Assembly (NCBI GenBank): GCA_963701015.1
Contig: OY969556.1
Coordinates: 3,038,001-3,102,000, forward strand
DNA length: 64,000 bases
DNA from: MFD09286-c1 sp963701015
GTDB taxonomy: Bacteria > Bacteroidota > Bacteroidia > Bacteroidales > DTGW01
Reading direction: 5' to 3'
The translations under genes were made by a program, and so were the position numbers. The notes beneath the pieces are model-generated. The model saw only the letters and a program-made list of their open reading frames with translations. It searched no databases and was not told the DNA's origin. Positions 46,693 through 55,760 of the stretch are shown in pieces; position 1 is the stretch's first letter; every line of letters begins with the position of its first letter.

Positions 46693-46732
46693 TTACCATT
46701 TTATACCACCTTTAACCACTTTTTACCACTTT
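46693..46732 (-). promoter_or_regulatory. MraZ-box array (four 10-nt direct repeats)
   Basis: Read on the minus strand, four head-to-tail decamers occur without gaps: AAAGTGGTAA, AAAGTGGTTA, AAGGTGGTAT, AAAATGGTAA. The period of 10 and the core AAAGTGGT resemble the operator described for MraZ, especially the Mollicutes form. The array ends 39 nt before the preferred mraZ ATG, a natural place for autoregulation of the whole dcw operon. Confidence 0.8.
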
Positions 46733-46762
46733 GTTGATAACTTTTAAAAAAATGTTTTGAAA

Positions 46763-46779
46763 CCCTTTAAATTAAAGGG
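46763..46779. promoter_or_regulatory. Perfect 17-nt palindrome upstream of mraZ
   Basis: CCCTTTAA-A-TTAAAGGG is perfectly self-complementary over 8 bp per arm. It lies 30 nt upstream of the MraZ-box array and about 110 nt before the mraZ start. The size suits a dimeric regulator. It lacks a T-run and is not a terminator. Confidence 0.45.
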
Positions 46780-46834
46780 ATACAATTTTCGATGTGCCTT
46801 AATCGACTGTTAATTAGGATGGATGAAATTAATC

Positions 46835-46897
46835 TGTGATAATGTGGATCACAAGTTAAAATGCGAACGAGTGGAAGTTAAATTGCGAATGAGTTCA
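46835..46897. repeat. Dyad and 22-nt tandem repeat between mraZ and the sensor kinase
   Basis: TGTGAT-N7-ATCACA (46835-46853) is followed directly by two 22-nt direct copies, 46854-46875 and 46876-46897, that agree at 18 of 22 positions (core AGTTAAA-TGCGAA-GAGT). The contiguous layout suggests a protein-binding region. It could serve either divergent gene. Confidence 0.5.
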
Positions 46898-47387
46898 TAA
46901 ATATTAATAATTAAATTCAAATTTCTTTACTAAAAAAACTACTCAAAGTAAAAGTTATATTAAAAAACTGTACTAGAGATTTTGTTAAGATAAATTTTCC
47001 GAATTTAATTTTATTAAGTATCACAAAATCGCTGTTTAATAATACATTTTTTATAAACTAAAGCTTATAATTTCATTTATCATAAAAAATGATTGTTTAA
47101 TCAAAATAGGGTTAAAGTTATAAAACAGTTATTTTTAAGCACATACGGAACAGTATTAATGTCTTAACACTGTTAGATTTAACATAATAAAAAAAATTTA
47201 GACATTAATTTGTTCTGGATTTTAGTGGTCAAGTTCACCGAATTTTCCACCAATATTCTCTTAACCTAAATTGTTTTCTGCCTATATAAAGTTTGGTGCA
47301 CAATTTTTAGTAAATTTAATTCACCAAAATGTTATATCCAAATTATTGTTTATTAGGATATTATTAGTGTTTATAAAAACTTGAGCA

Positions 47388-50354
47388 ATGAAAAAGAAAC
47401 CCACATTACAAAGAATAACATTGATACTTTCATTGTGCAGCCTAATAATTATTGCAATTATAATTTTTACGATTATAAAAATTACAGCTGCAGATAGAAG
47501 TCTAGCATCTATTTATAATGACAGGATATTACCTTTAAAACAACTGAAAATAGTGTCGGATGGCTATACTAATGACTACCTATTAAATATTCAAAGGTTT
47601 AATAATAACGTTATAAGCAGAAATGCTGTACTTAACAATTTCAATGATATTTCAAAGACGATAAATAAAAACTGGCAAGAATATTTAGCAACTTATTTGA
47701 CACCAGATGAAAAAGTACAAATAAAAAAGACTGAAATTGCTAAAAGAAATGCAGATAGTATAATAACAAAAATTAAAATAAATATCGCCAGTGAACAAGG
47801 TAATGATAGAGATAAATTATTTAATATAAACGTTCAAGCTGAATATATAAATAATATAGAACCATTGATAAAAGCAATAAATGGGCTTATACTTATTCAA
47901 GTAAATGAAGCTGAGAAATTAAAAATTACGATAAAAAATGTTTTTAGGCAAATAAAATTACTTTCCATCTTATTACTATTCCTGTGTTTGTTCATAGTTT
48001 GGTTTTTTATTTACAGACGTAGGTTAGAAAACATTATTATTATACAAACAGAGGAACTTGCAACTAAAAATAATGAACTTAAAACAACAAATGAAAAATT
48101 ACTTACCAATATAGAGGAACTTGATGTTACCAATGAAGAACTCGTTACGACCAATGAAGAATTATCGGTTGTAAACGAACAATTGAATGAATATAAAAAT
48201 GATTTGGAACATATAGTTGAGAAAAGAACACAAGATTTATATAAAAGCGAAATACGATTTAAGGGAATATTTAACAACGCATATGATGCTATTATAATAT
48301 TGAAAGATGGCTTATTTGTTGATTGTAATGCTAGAACATTAGAAATGTTCGAATGCTCGCGAACGGAATTTATTGGGAAATCACCAGCTGATTTTTCACC
48401 TGATGAACAGGTTACCGGTAAATTATCAAAAAATTGGGCTGTTGAATTAATGACTCAAGCTGAAGAAGGAAATATCCAGGTATTTGAATGGCGCAATATA
48501 AAATATATGAGCAAAAAGAAGTTTGATGTAGAAGTTTCATTAAACAAACTTGAATTGAATGGCGAAATTTTTATACAAGCCATCGTAAGGGATATTACAG
48601 AACGAAAAAAGACAGAGCTTAAGTTAATTGAGCTCCAGGCTAATTTGTCTGCTGTTTTAGAAAGCACAAATGACATGATATGGGCGCTTGATGCAAAAGA
48701 TTTTAAACTTATCATGTACAACTCTGCGCTTGAGAAATATTACTTTTCAAGGGGCATTATACTAAAACTTGGTATGACTCAAGAAGAATTAATGCCTCCA
48801 CCACTGGACAATGTATGGATAGAATATTACAAAACTGCAATAAGTGAAGGTTCATTTAAAACTGAACAAAAAACTTTGGTCAATAACCAAATTCTAATTG
48901 TTTCTATTTATCCGATGAAAAGTGAAGGAAAGGTTTTTGGAGTCTCTGTTTTTGCCAGAAATATTACTGAAATAAAACAAGCTGAGGAACAAATGCGAAT
49001 TCTGAAGCACTCCATAGATATTGCAACGGATTCAGCATATTGGCTTGATAGCACGGGACATTTTATTTATGTAAACGAAACTGGGTATAAACGTTTGGGT
49101 TATTCTAAAGATGAACTTTTAAATTTAGTCATTGAAGATATAAGTCCGTCTATTACACCTGAACGTTGGGCAATCATTTTACAACAATTAAGGGAAAATG
49201 GCAATTATTTTTCAGAATCAGTACATCGTAGAAAAGATGGAACCTTGTTTGCGGTTGAAATAGCAACTTCCTATATAAATTTTAATGGTAAAGAATATAT
49301 TAATGGTTTTGCAAAAGATATTACAGAAAGAAAAAAAGCTGAGAATGCTTTAAGTGAAAGTGAAGAACGCTTTCGAGTTACATTTGAAAAAGCCGGAATT
49401 GGTATTGCAATTGTTGATTCTAGTGGGAAACCAGTTAAGAGTAATCTTAAATTGCAGGAAATGACAGGCTATAGCCAGGAAGAATTGTTAAGCATGTCAT
49501 TTGTTGAATTTACTCATAAAGAAGATGTAAATACAGACTGGGACTTGTATTCAGAATTAATTCAAGGGAAAATAGATTCATATCAAATCGAAAAGCGCTA
49601 TATAAGAAAGGATGGAACTATTTTATGGGGAAATCTTACAGTGTCATTAGTACATTTTACAAACCAAAAAGCAAATTATGCCATTGGTATGGTTGAAGAC
49701 ATAACCCATCGTAAAGATACAGAAAGAATTATTTTAAAAAATGTAATTGATACAGAAGAAAAAGAACGTATGAATTTTTCTCAAGAATTACATGATGGAT
49801 TAGGGCCACTAATTTCGGCTATAAAAATGTACGTTCAGCTTTTTTCAATGCCTGATGTAAAGATGGATAGCAATGAAATAATATTAAAAGCTGAGAACTT
49901 AATTGATGAAGCCTCAAACACTGTTCGTGAAATATCATTTAAATTAAGTCCACATATTTTACAAAACTATGGTATAATAGATGCACTGAATGCCTATATT
50001 ATAAAAGTAAAGGAATCGAAAAAAATTGAAATTAATTTGAAAAGCATAAAAATTTGCAGGTTCACTGAAATAATAGAAACTATCGTTTACAGGTTGCTTT
50101 GCGAATGTATTAACAATACTATTAAACATGCAAAAGCAAGTAAAATTGACATTCAATTAGATTGTAAAATTAACTTGTTAGAGATTTATTATGCTGACAA
50201 TGGTATAGGTTTTGATTTAGAACAAGTATTAAATTCTCACAAGGGAATTGGATTATTAAATATGCAAAGCCGTATTAAAGCATTAGGTGGGACTATGATT
50301 ATTGAAAGTAAACCCAATTTAGGCGTAACAATAAATTTTCAGGTTAAAACCTAA
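47388..50354 (+). CDS. Membrane sensor histidine kinase with several PAS domains (NarL-partner type)
   Basis: The 988-residue protein has a first membrane helix at about 10-30, an extracytoplasmic four-helix-bundle-like sensor to about 188, a second helix at about 190-206, and a coiled coil with repeated EELVTTNEEL-type heptads (about 215-280). Four PAS domains with intervening ITERKK PAC linkers follow. The kinase core is HisKA_3 with H802 in QELHDGLGP, and the HATPase has DNGIGFDL and GIGLLNM. HisKA_3 kinases pair with LuxR/NarL regulators; one follows 44 nt downstream. The signal is unknown. Confidence 0.92.
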   Translation: MKKKPTLQRITLILSLCSLIIIAIIIFTIIKITAADRSLASIYNDRILPLKQLKIVSDGYTNDYLLNIQRFNNNVISRNAVLNNFNDISKTINKNWQEYLATYLTPDEKVQIKKTEIAKRNADSIITKIKINIASEQGNDRDKLFNINVQAEYINNIEPLIKAINGLILIQVNEAEKLKITIKNVFRQIKLLSILLLFLCLFIVWFFIYRRRLENIIIIQTEELATKNNELKTTNEKLLTNIEELDVTNEELVTTNEELSVVNEQLNEYKNDLEHIVEKRTQDLYKSEIRFKGIFNNAYDAIIILKDGLFVDCNARTLEMFECSRTEFIGKSPADFSPDEQVTGKLSKNWAVELMTQAEEGNIQVFEWRNIKYMSKKKFDVEVSLNKLELNGEIFIQAIVRDITERKKTELKLIELQANLSAVLESTNDMIWALDAKDFKLIMYNSALEKYYFSRGIILKLGMTQEELMPPPLDNVWIEYYKTAISEGSFKTEQKTLVNNQILIVSIYPMKSEGKVFGVSVFARNITEIKQAEEQMRILKHSIDIATDSAYWLDSTGHFIYVNETGYKRLGYSKDELLNLVIEDISPSITPERWAIILQQLRENGNYFSESVHRRKDGTLFAVEIATSYINFNGKEYINGFAKDITERKKAENALSESEERFRVTFEKAGIGIAIVDSSGKPVKSNLKLQEMTGYSQEELLSMSFVEFTHKEDVNTDWDLYSELIQGKIDSYQIEKRYIRKDGTILWGNLTVSLVHFTNQKANYAIGMVEDITHRKDTERIILKNVIDTEEKERMNFSQELHDGLGPLISAIKMYVQLFSMPDVKMDSNEIILKAENLIDEASNTVREISFKLSPHILQNYGIIDALNAYIIKVKESKKIEINLKSIKICRFTEIIETIVYRLLCECINNTIKHAKASKIDIQLDCKINLLEIYYADNGIGFDLEQVLNSHKGIGLLNMQSRIKALGGTMIIESKPNLGVTINFQVKT

Positions 50355-50398
50355 ATTAATTTATTAATTTTATTAACTTTTTAACCTACAATAATAAT

Positions 50399-51034
50399 AT
50401 GATAAAAATAATTATTGCTGATGATCATCGATTGTTTCGGGAAAGCCTTAAAAATATCCTTTCAACAGAAAAAGTTGCTGAAGTAATAGCAGAGGCAGAA
50501 AATGGAGAAGAAGTAATAAAATTATTGGATCATTTTCAACCTGATATTATTCTCATGGATATAGCAATGCCAGTTTTGAATGGGATAGAAGCAACAAAGA
50601 AAGCGTTAAAAAAACAACCCAATTTAAAGGTATTGGCATTGTCTGGTTTCGATGATGACAAATATTATTATAGTATGGTAGAAGCCGGGGCAAAAGGTTT
50701 TGTACTTAAAAATTCAGGAATTGCGGAGCTCAAAAATGCAATTACGGAAATAAATAATAATAATAGCTGGTTTTCACCTGATCTATTGCAAAAGGTAATT
50801 ACAAAACTAAACACTAAAACTAAAAAAGGGAAAGTTCTAGATTTATCTGAACGAGAATTGGAAGTGTTGCATTTAATCTGTGAAAGCCTTACCAACGATC
50901 AGATTGCCGACAAATTGAACCTAAGTTTTGAAACTGTAAAATGGCACCGGGCAAATATCCTGTCCAAAACAGAATGTACCAATACCGCAGGGCTTGTTAT
51001 TTATGCAATTAAAAACCAGTTGGTTGAAATTTAA
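50399..51034 (+). CDS. NarL/FixJ-family response regulator
   Basis: The 211-residue regulator has a receiver with acidic D8/D9, phospho-acceptor D54 ([12 protein letters not shown]) and Lys in [10 protein letters not shown]-terminal LuxR helix-turn-helix follows ([28 protein letters not shown]). It is the evident partner of the multi-PAS kinase upstream. Its stop overlaps that of the convergent hybrid kinase in a shared palindromic TTAA (51031-51034). Confidence 0.95.
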   Translation: MIKIIIADDHRLFRESLKNILSTEKVAEVIAEAENGEEVIKLLDHFQPDIILMDIAMPVLNGIEATKKALKKQPNLKVLALSGFDDDKYYYSMVEAGAKGFVLKNSGIAELKNAITEINNNNSWFSPDLLQKVITKLNTKTKKGKVLDLSERELEVLHLICESLTNDQIADKLNLSFETVKWHRANILSKTECTNTAGLVIYAIKNQLVEI

Positions 51035-52734
51035 CGCAACTGTGCAGATATAGTAGAATATAATTTGTTTTTATCGACTGGTTTACTAACAAACCCCACA
51101 CAGCCGGCATCAAATGCCTTTTTCTTATCAGATTCGTAAGCAAATGCCGTTTGTGCCACTATTTTTAATGAAGGTATTTTACCCAACAATGATTTTGTAA
51201 GATCGAGCCCATTTCCATCGGGCAATTTTATATCCATAAGAACAACATCAGGTATAATATCAGATTCAAAAAACTCATAAACATTTTTAATATTAAACGC
51301 GGAATAAATTTTAATATTCGTTTGATTTAAAATTTCAATCAAATATTCGTGACTCGATTCGTCATCTTCAATGAGTAATATAGATTTATTTTGCCAATTA
51401 AAGATGTCCAACCCAGATTGTAATTTTTCATTTTCAACTTGTTTTTTAATAAATTTTAGTGGCAGTGTGAAACTAAAATTGCTTCCTTGTCCTAATGAAG
51501 ATTTAAGTTGTATTTTACCACCCAAAGCTTCTACAATTCCTTTTACTATTGATAAGCCTAGGCCAGTACCGCCATATTTCCTTGTGAAAAATTCATCTTC
51601 GACTTGCCTAAAACGTTCAAAAATAATTTTATGATTTGATGGGTCGATTCCGATACCAGTATCAATTACATAGAATGAAATATTATTCATTTGAATAGAA
51701 TAGCCAAATTCAACAAAACCAGATTCAGTGAATTTCAAGGCATTGCTAACTAAATTTGTTAAGACCTGTTTCAGCTTTTCCTGATCGGAAATAATTCTAA
51801 ACGGTCCGGCTTCCGTTTTCCCTGGAATTAATTTTATTTCGTGATTAATACAAGAAATTAAAAATGTATGGTAAATATCATCTAATAAACCATTTAAATC
51901 AAATTCCTTTTCTTGAATTAGAACCTGATTTGATTCGATGCGTGCTATGTCAAGGATATCATTAATAATATTAAGTAAATTGTTACAACCATTATTTATG
52001 AGGTCAATGTATTGTAAATTTTTTTCTTTGTCAAAATTATTGTACAACAGACTTGAAAAACCAATAATAGCATTCATAGGTGTTCGAATTTCGTGGCTCA
52101 TGTTTTGAAGGAAAGCAGTTTTCAAACGGTCGCTTTCTTCAGCTTTTTCTTTTGCTTGTCGTAAATTTTGTTCTGCATTCTTTCTTGCTAAAGTATTTGA
52201 AAAAACTTGTGCAATTAATTGACATGCCTGGACGATTGAATGCGACCATGCAATATTTTTTGTAGTACCGGCAAAAGAAACAGCTCCATAAATAGGTTCT
52301 TTTCCAATTTTAAAAGGAATTACTAGTGTAGATTTATCACCGTAATAATTTAGAACATCTTTATCTGTTTTAGCTTCCAAAGGCAAATCATTTACATCGG
52401 AAATAATTATTGTTTGGTTTTTAAGAATTTGTTGAGTAATCCACGGAAACGAGCTATTGGTTGTAACATTTTCCGGCACTGTTGGAATTTCATCAAGAGT
52501 ACATAAATGGGTCAAATATAAAACTTGCGGTTCATCAGGCTTACCTTGCCAAAGAGAAGAACGGTCAGTACCAAAATATTTACAAATAGAACGTTGTGCA
52601 TTAACTATTGCAACATCTATATTTTCGAAATCAATAGCAATGAATTCAGCTTGTATTTCAGTTAACATTTTTTCAAATTCCAAATGAAAAATTAATTCAT
52701 CCTGGTAGCTATTATGTGTTTTTATTAATTCCAT
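51031..52734 (-). CDS. Cytoplasmic GAF hybrid histidine kinase with receiver
   Basis: A protein of about 567 residues from [11 protein letters not shown] at 52734; the more distal ATG (52809) would add 25 residues without match. An N-terminal GAF-type sensor domain (about 20-180) is followed by HisKA with His in [13 protein letters not shown], HATPase with DTGIGIDP and GTGLGLSIV, and a C-terminal receiver with Asp in [13 protein letters not shown]. No membrane segment is seen, so it should sense an internal cue. It lies downstream of the chemosensory genes on the same strand and may be part of that transcript. Confidence 0.9.
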   Translation of the reverse strand: MELIKTHNSYQDELIFHLEFEKMLTEIQAEFIAIDFENIDVAIVNAQRSICKYFGTDRSSLWQGKPDEPQVLYLTHLCTLDEIPTVPENVTTNSSFPWITQQILKNQTIIISDVNDLPLEAKTDKDVLNYYGDKSTLVIPFKIGKEPIYGAVSFAGTTKNIAWSHSIVQACQLIAQVFSNTLARKNAEQNLRQAKEKAEESDRLKTAFLQNMSHEIRTPMNAIIGFSSLLYNNFDKEKNLQYIDLINNGCNNLLNIINDILDIARIESNQVLIQEKEFDLNGLLDDIYHTFLISCINHEIKLIPGKTEAGPFRIISDQEKLKQVLTNLVSNALKFTESGFVEFGYSIQMNNISFYVIDTGIGIDPSNHKIIFERFRQVEDEFFTRKYGGTGLGLSIVKGIVEALGGKIQLKSSLGQGSNFSFTLPLKFIKKQVENEKLQSGLDIFNWQNKSILLIEDDESSHEYLIEILNQTNIKIYSAFNIKNVYEFFESDIIPDVVLMDIKLPDGNGLDLTKSLLGKIPSLKIVAQTAFAYESDKKKAFDAGCVGFVSKPVDKNKLYSTISAQLR

Positions 52735-52894
52735 TTTTGCCTGTATTATTGATTTATATAAGGTTATTCTTTTTTCACAACATAGTAAATTGAAGTTTAT
52801 AATTTTCAATTATTTTACCAATGAATAGGAATGTTTTAATGACAGAAATTATGAATTGATTTTATTTCCATAATTAATTGCCGTTAGGATTAAA

Positions 52895-53335
52895 TTAGTT
52901 TTGGCTAATATTGTTGTTGAACTCTAGCATATATAGCAATGAATCTTCCAATTTAAAACGTGCATTTAATTTAAGTAAAAGGTATTCGAATTCGAAGCGA
53001 AGGTCTCTTGGACATCTTACTATTTCAAATACATTCCAATTTGAATTAAATAATGCAATTCGTTTTAATAAATCTTCATTTTCCCTGAAAATGGATTTTA
53101 ATATTGAATTTATCTCTTTATTTAAACTTTCAATTATTAAATGTTCGGTATGTAAAAAACTATTCATACCATTTATATGGGGTAATAATAAATCAAAGAA
53201 CTCTGTTATTATTAATCGCATATCTTTTGCTACATCCATTTCTACATAAAAGCCCAAAGTATTAACCTTTGCATTTATTATTTCAATAGATGAAATTATG
53301 GCAAGCTGCTCAGATTTATGTAACTCAATATTCAT
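52895..53335 (-). CDS. Unknown all-helical protein in the chemosensory operon
   Basis: I do not recognise this family. From the ATG at 53335 it has 146 residues and reads as four or five amphipathic helices, with no membrane segment and no catalytic motif. The upstream ATG (53404) is rejected because the added 23 residues are encoded by an RNA hairpin. It lies between the receptor gene and the GAF hybrid kinase on the same strand, so a role as an adaptor or cytoplasmic helical-bundle partner is possible but only inferred from position. Hemerythrin was considered, but the His/Asp ligand pattern is absent. Confidence 0.7.
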   Translation of the reverse strand: MNIELHKSEQLAIISSIEIINAKVNTLGFYVEMDVAKDMRLIITEFFDLLLPHINGMNSFLHTEHLIIESLNKEINSILKSIFRENEDLLKRIALFNSNWNVFEIVRCPRDLRFEFEYLLLKLNARFKLEDSLLYMLEFNNNISQN

Positions 53336-53364
53336 TTTGTTATGATTATGATTTTTTATAATAT

Positions 53365-53389
53365 CAGGGCCTTCAAAATGAAGACCCTG
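53365..53389 (-). promoter_or_regulatory. Intra-operon RNA hairpin after the receptor gene
   Basis: The minus-strand transcript forms a 10-bp stem, CAGGGUCUUC / GAAGGCCCUG with one U-G wobble and an AUUUU loop, 26 nt after the receptor stop. No U-run follows. It may protect the upstream mRNA from 3' decay or partly terminate before the unknown gene. Confidence 0.6.
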
Positions 53390-53415
53390 AAAGAATTTTA
53401 ACAATGAATTAGATT

Positions 53416-55242
53416 TTAATATGTTTCAAATTCATGGTCTTTAATGTCTTCACCTGGAACTTTCACACCATTAACAGGAAGAGTTGTATGTTTTTTATCA
53501 ACTTGCGCCCTTCTTGCTGACTTTAACTGATGTTTTTCTTTTACGAAAACGCGGCCTGTATTAAAGAATGAAATGGCTTCATTCAACGATTCGGCTTGGC
53601 TGGCAAGTTCTTCGGCAGTGGAACTCATTTCTTCAGCAGCAGCAGAGTTTTGCTGGGTAACTTTTGATAATTGCTCAATAGCTGTTGAAATTTGGTTTGC
53701 ACCTGCTGACTGTTCGCTACTTGAAGCAGAAATTTCCTGTATTAACGTAGCAGTTTTTTGAATATCAGGAATAATTTTCATCATAAAAGTACCTGCTTCT
53801 TCTGTAACCTTGAGGCTGGTAGCCGAAAGTGAATTAATTTCTATTGCTGCCTTCTGGCTTGTTTCAGCTAGTTTGCGAACCTCAGCTGCAACCACTGCAA
53901 AACCTTTACCATGTTCGCCTGCACGAGCAGCTTCAATTGCTGCATTAATGGCAAGAATGTCAGTTTTCTCGGCAATTGCATTAATTACTTTTATTTTTTC
54001 GGCAATTTGACGTATAGCATCCAGACTCTTTTGTGCTGCAATAGAAACTTCGTTAATACCTTTAGCTGCACCGGATGCAATTTTTTCAGTTTCCATAGCA
54101 TTATCAGTATTTTGCTGAATATTTGCTGTCATTTCTTCTACTGAAGATGATACTTCTTCAGCCGACGAAGCCTGTTCGTTTGCACCTTCAGCTATTTGAA
54201 CTGTAGTTGAACTAAATTGAGTACTAGCTGAAGCAACATTTTGAGCAGATTCGAGAATTTGACCAACAATTTCATTCAACCTTAAAACCATATCAGATAA
54301 TGCCTGATTGAGTTCGTCGTTTTCTGAGCGTTTAGTAAGTGTTACAGTAAGATCGCCTTTCGACACTAACTTAGCTTTTTCAACAATTTCTTTACTTGCA
54401 GAGATTAGCCTTTTGAATGCATTTGCTAAACTTCCAATTTCGTCATTGCTATCAATATCTAGATTTATATTAAGGTTTCCCTGGGCAATCATATCTGCTG
54501 CCAAATCAATTTTACGAACAGGATTTGCAATTAATGAAGAAATAAAGAATGCAATTAGTATAGCTAATATTATACCCCCTGCGATAATTCCTATAAGAAG
54601 CGAATTTTGGAATGATTCCACACTTTTTGCAGTTTTGGTAAGATTTTCAGAAGCTATCACATTTACTTCTACGACTTTATCTAAGTCAGTTTGTGATTTG
54701 AAAAATAAAGGCCTAATACCCATACTAGAATTATATATTTTTTCATTTAATTGTTGCAATTCAAATAAATGGCTTCCATCATGCGTTTTACTTATTTCTT
54801 TAACTAAAAGATCTTTGTGTTTGCTAAGATCAAAAAACTCATTACTTGCTTTTTTCCAGTTATCCCAACTAACTGCAAATGCATCCCAAGCTGCTTTTTC
54901 TTCTGCATTTTGATCTAAAGGCAAGTATATTGCCCAGGCTTTATCCACATTCTTCCATGCTTCATCTACTTGCTGGTACTGACTTTCCCTAAAATCTAAT
55001 TTTTGAAAAGCTACCTCGTCAATTAATAATGTCCGTTCTAATGATTTAATAGCTGTTTGAGCTTCTTTTATTGTTAGAAGTGAGTTTACACTTGGTAGGC
55101 GGTTGGTGGTTGCTTCGGTAAGGAGTTTGCCAACTGAAGTTAAACCATTATACCCTATTAACCCTACTACGATTAATATCGCAATTACTGCTGAGAAACC
55201 GATTAACAGTTTCGATTTGATTTTTAAATTTTTAAATTTCAT
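53416..55242 (-). CDS. Methyl-accepting chemotaxis protein with CheR-binding-type tail
   Basis: The 608-residue receptor has one helix at about 10-32, a periplasmic four-helix-type sensor to about 212, a second helix at about 215-237, HAMP ([24 protein letters not shown]) and the signalling tip [38 protein letters not shown] region. After a flexible linker the protein ends in EFETY, which fits the x-aromatic-x-x-aromatic CheR-tethering pentapeptide (NWETF in E. coli). Methylation control is therefore likely, although no cheR or cheB is in the window. It follows cheW by 22 nt. Confidence 0.93.
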   Translation of the reverse strand: MKFKNLKIKSKLLIGFSAVIAILIVVGLIGYNGLTSVGKLLTEATTNRLPSVNSLLTIKEAQTAIKSLERTLLIDEVAFQKLDFRESQYQQVDEAWKNVDKAWAIYLPLDQNAEEKAAWDAFAVSWDNWKKASNEFFDLSKHKDLLVKEISKTHDGSHLFELQQLNEKIYNSSMGIRPLFFKSQTDLDKVVEVNVIASENLTKTAKSVESFQNSLLIGIIAGGIILAILIAFFISSLIANPVRKIDLAADMIAQGNLNINLDIDSNDEIGSLANAFKRLISASKEIVEKAKLVSKGDLTVTLTKRSENDELNQALSDMVLRLNEIVGQILESAQNVASASTQFSSTTVQIAEGANEQASSAEEVSSSVEEMTANIQQNTDNAMETEKIASGAAKGINEVSIAAQKSLDAIRQIAEKIKVINAIAEKTDILAINAAIEAARAGEHGKGFAVVAAEVRKLAETSQKAAIEINSLSATSLKVTEEAGTFMMKIIPDIQKTATLIQEISASSSEQSAGANQISTAIEQLSKVTQQNSAAAEEMSSTAEELASQAESLNEAISFFNTGRVFVKEKHQLKSARRAQVDKKHTTLPVNGVKVPGEDIKDHEFETY

Positions 55243-55264
55243 GACTTTTTTATTTAAATGTTAA

Positions 55265-55741
55265 TTATTGATTTACAGTTTCTATTTGATTTATAATTTC
55301 CGAATCGGCGACTGAGAAAACTTTATCTGGATGTAAAAGCAGGATAAATGCATCATTTCTTCGGATTACTCCAGCAATGTAGCGTGAGTCGAAATTAAGT
55401 CCCATTTCTGGAACAGGTTTAATTTCGTTAGGGCTAATTTCAATTACATCCTTCACACCATCAGCAGTTGCCGAAACAGTATAGTGATTTTCGTTTTTTA
55501 CCAAATCATATACGATAATGAAGTTTTTAGATTCTTCGTCAACAACAGACATGTTAAATTTACGCCTGGTATCAACAACTGGTAGAATTTCACCCCTGAA
55601 GTTTATAATTCCTAAAATGTGTTCAGGAGATTTGGGTACACGGGTTATTTGCTGTTGCTCCAGTACTTCAAGTACATTTACAACATTTACCGCAAAAAGC
55701 TCGTGACCAAGTACAAAAGTTAAGAAAGTTAATTTTTCCAT
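55265..55741 (-). CDS. cheW: CheW-type coupling protein
   Basis: The 158-residue protein is a single CheW domain (FVLGHELFAVNVVNVLEVLE; ILGIINFRGEILPVVDTRRKF; DGVKDVIEI). It should bridge the receptor to the kinase CheA in a sensory array. It lies 19 nt after cheA. Confidence 0.94.
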   Translation of the reverse strand: MEKLTFLTFVLGHELFAVNVVNVLEVLEQQQITRVPKSPEHILGIINFRGEILPVVDTRRKFNMSVVDEESKNFIIVYDLVKNENHYTVSATADGVKDVIEISPNEIKPVPEMGLNFDSRYIAGVIRRNDAFILLLHPDKVFSVADSEIINQIETVNQ

Positions 55742-55760
55742 AAAATTGATTATTAAATGA

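Larger units (their letters stand above)
46733..47387. other. Intergenic region upstream of mraZ and the multi-PAS kinase gene
   Basis: About 650 bases between divergent genes, with no convincing ORF, RNA gene or full promoter match. It holds three short ordered elements near its left side, each listed separately: a perfect palindrome, a TGTGAT dyad and a pair of 22-nt direct repeats. The remainder (about 46900-47387) is AT-rich with nothing I can assign. It must contain the promoters of the dcw operon and of the kinase gene. Confidence 0.6.

Noticed and set aside
46835..46853. TGTGA/TCACA dyad as a CRP/FNR-type site
   Set aside because: The spacer between TGTGA and TCACA is 9 nt, not 6, and no CRP-type context is known here. 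Kept only as an unassigned dyad.
46842..46853. DnaA box (TGTGGATCA resembles TGTGGATAA)
   Set aside because: It is a single copy with a mismatch. No box cluster and no dnaA or dnaN gene is nearby, so there is no support for an origin.
46854..46897. CRISPR-like repeat
   Set aside because: Only two adjacent imperfect copies without spacers, and no cas genes in the window.
52895..53335. Hemerythrin-like protein linked to chemotaxis
   Set aside because: The expected series of His ligands, HxxxE, HxxxH and the final Asp, is not present.
54308..54913. 201-codon plus-strand ORF inside the receptor gene
   Set aside because: It is antisense to a well-recognised chemoreceptor and has the low-complexity hydrophobic/Ser composition of shadow frames.
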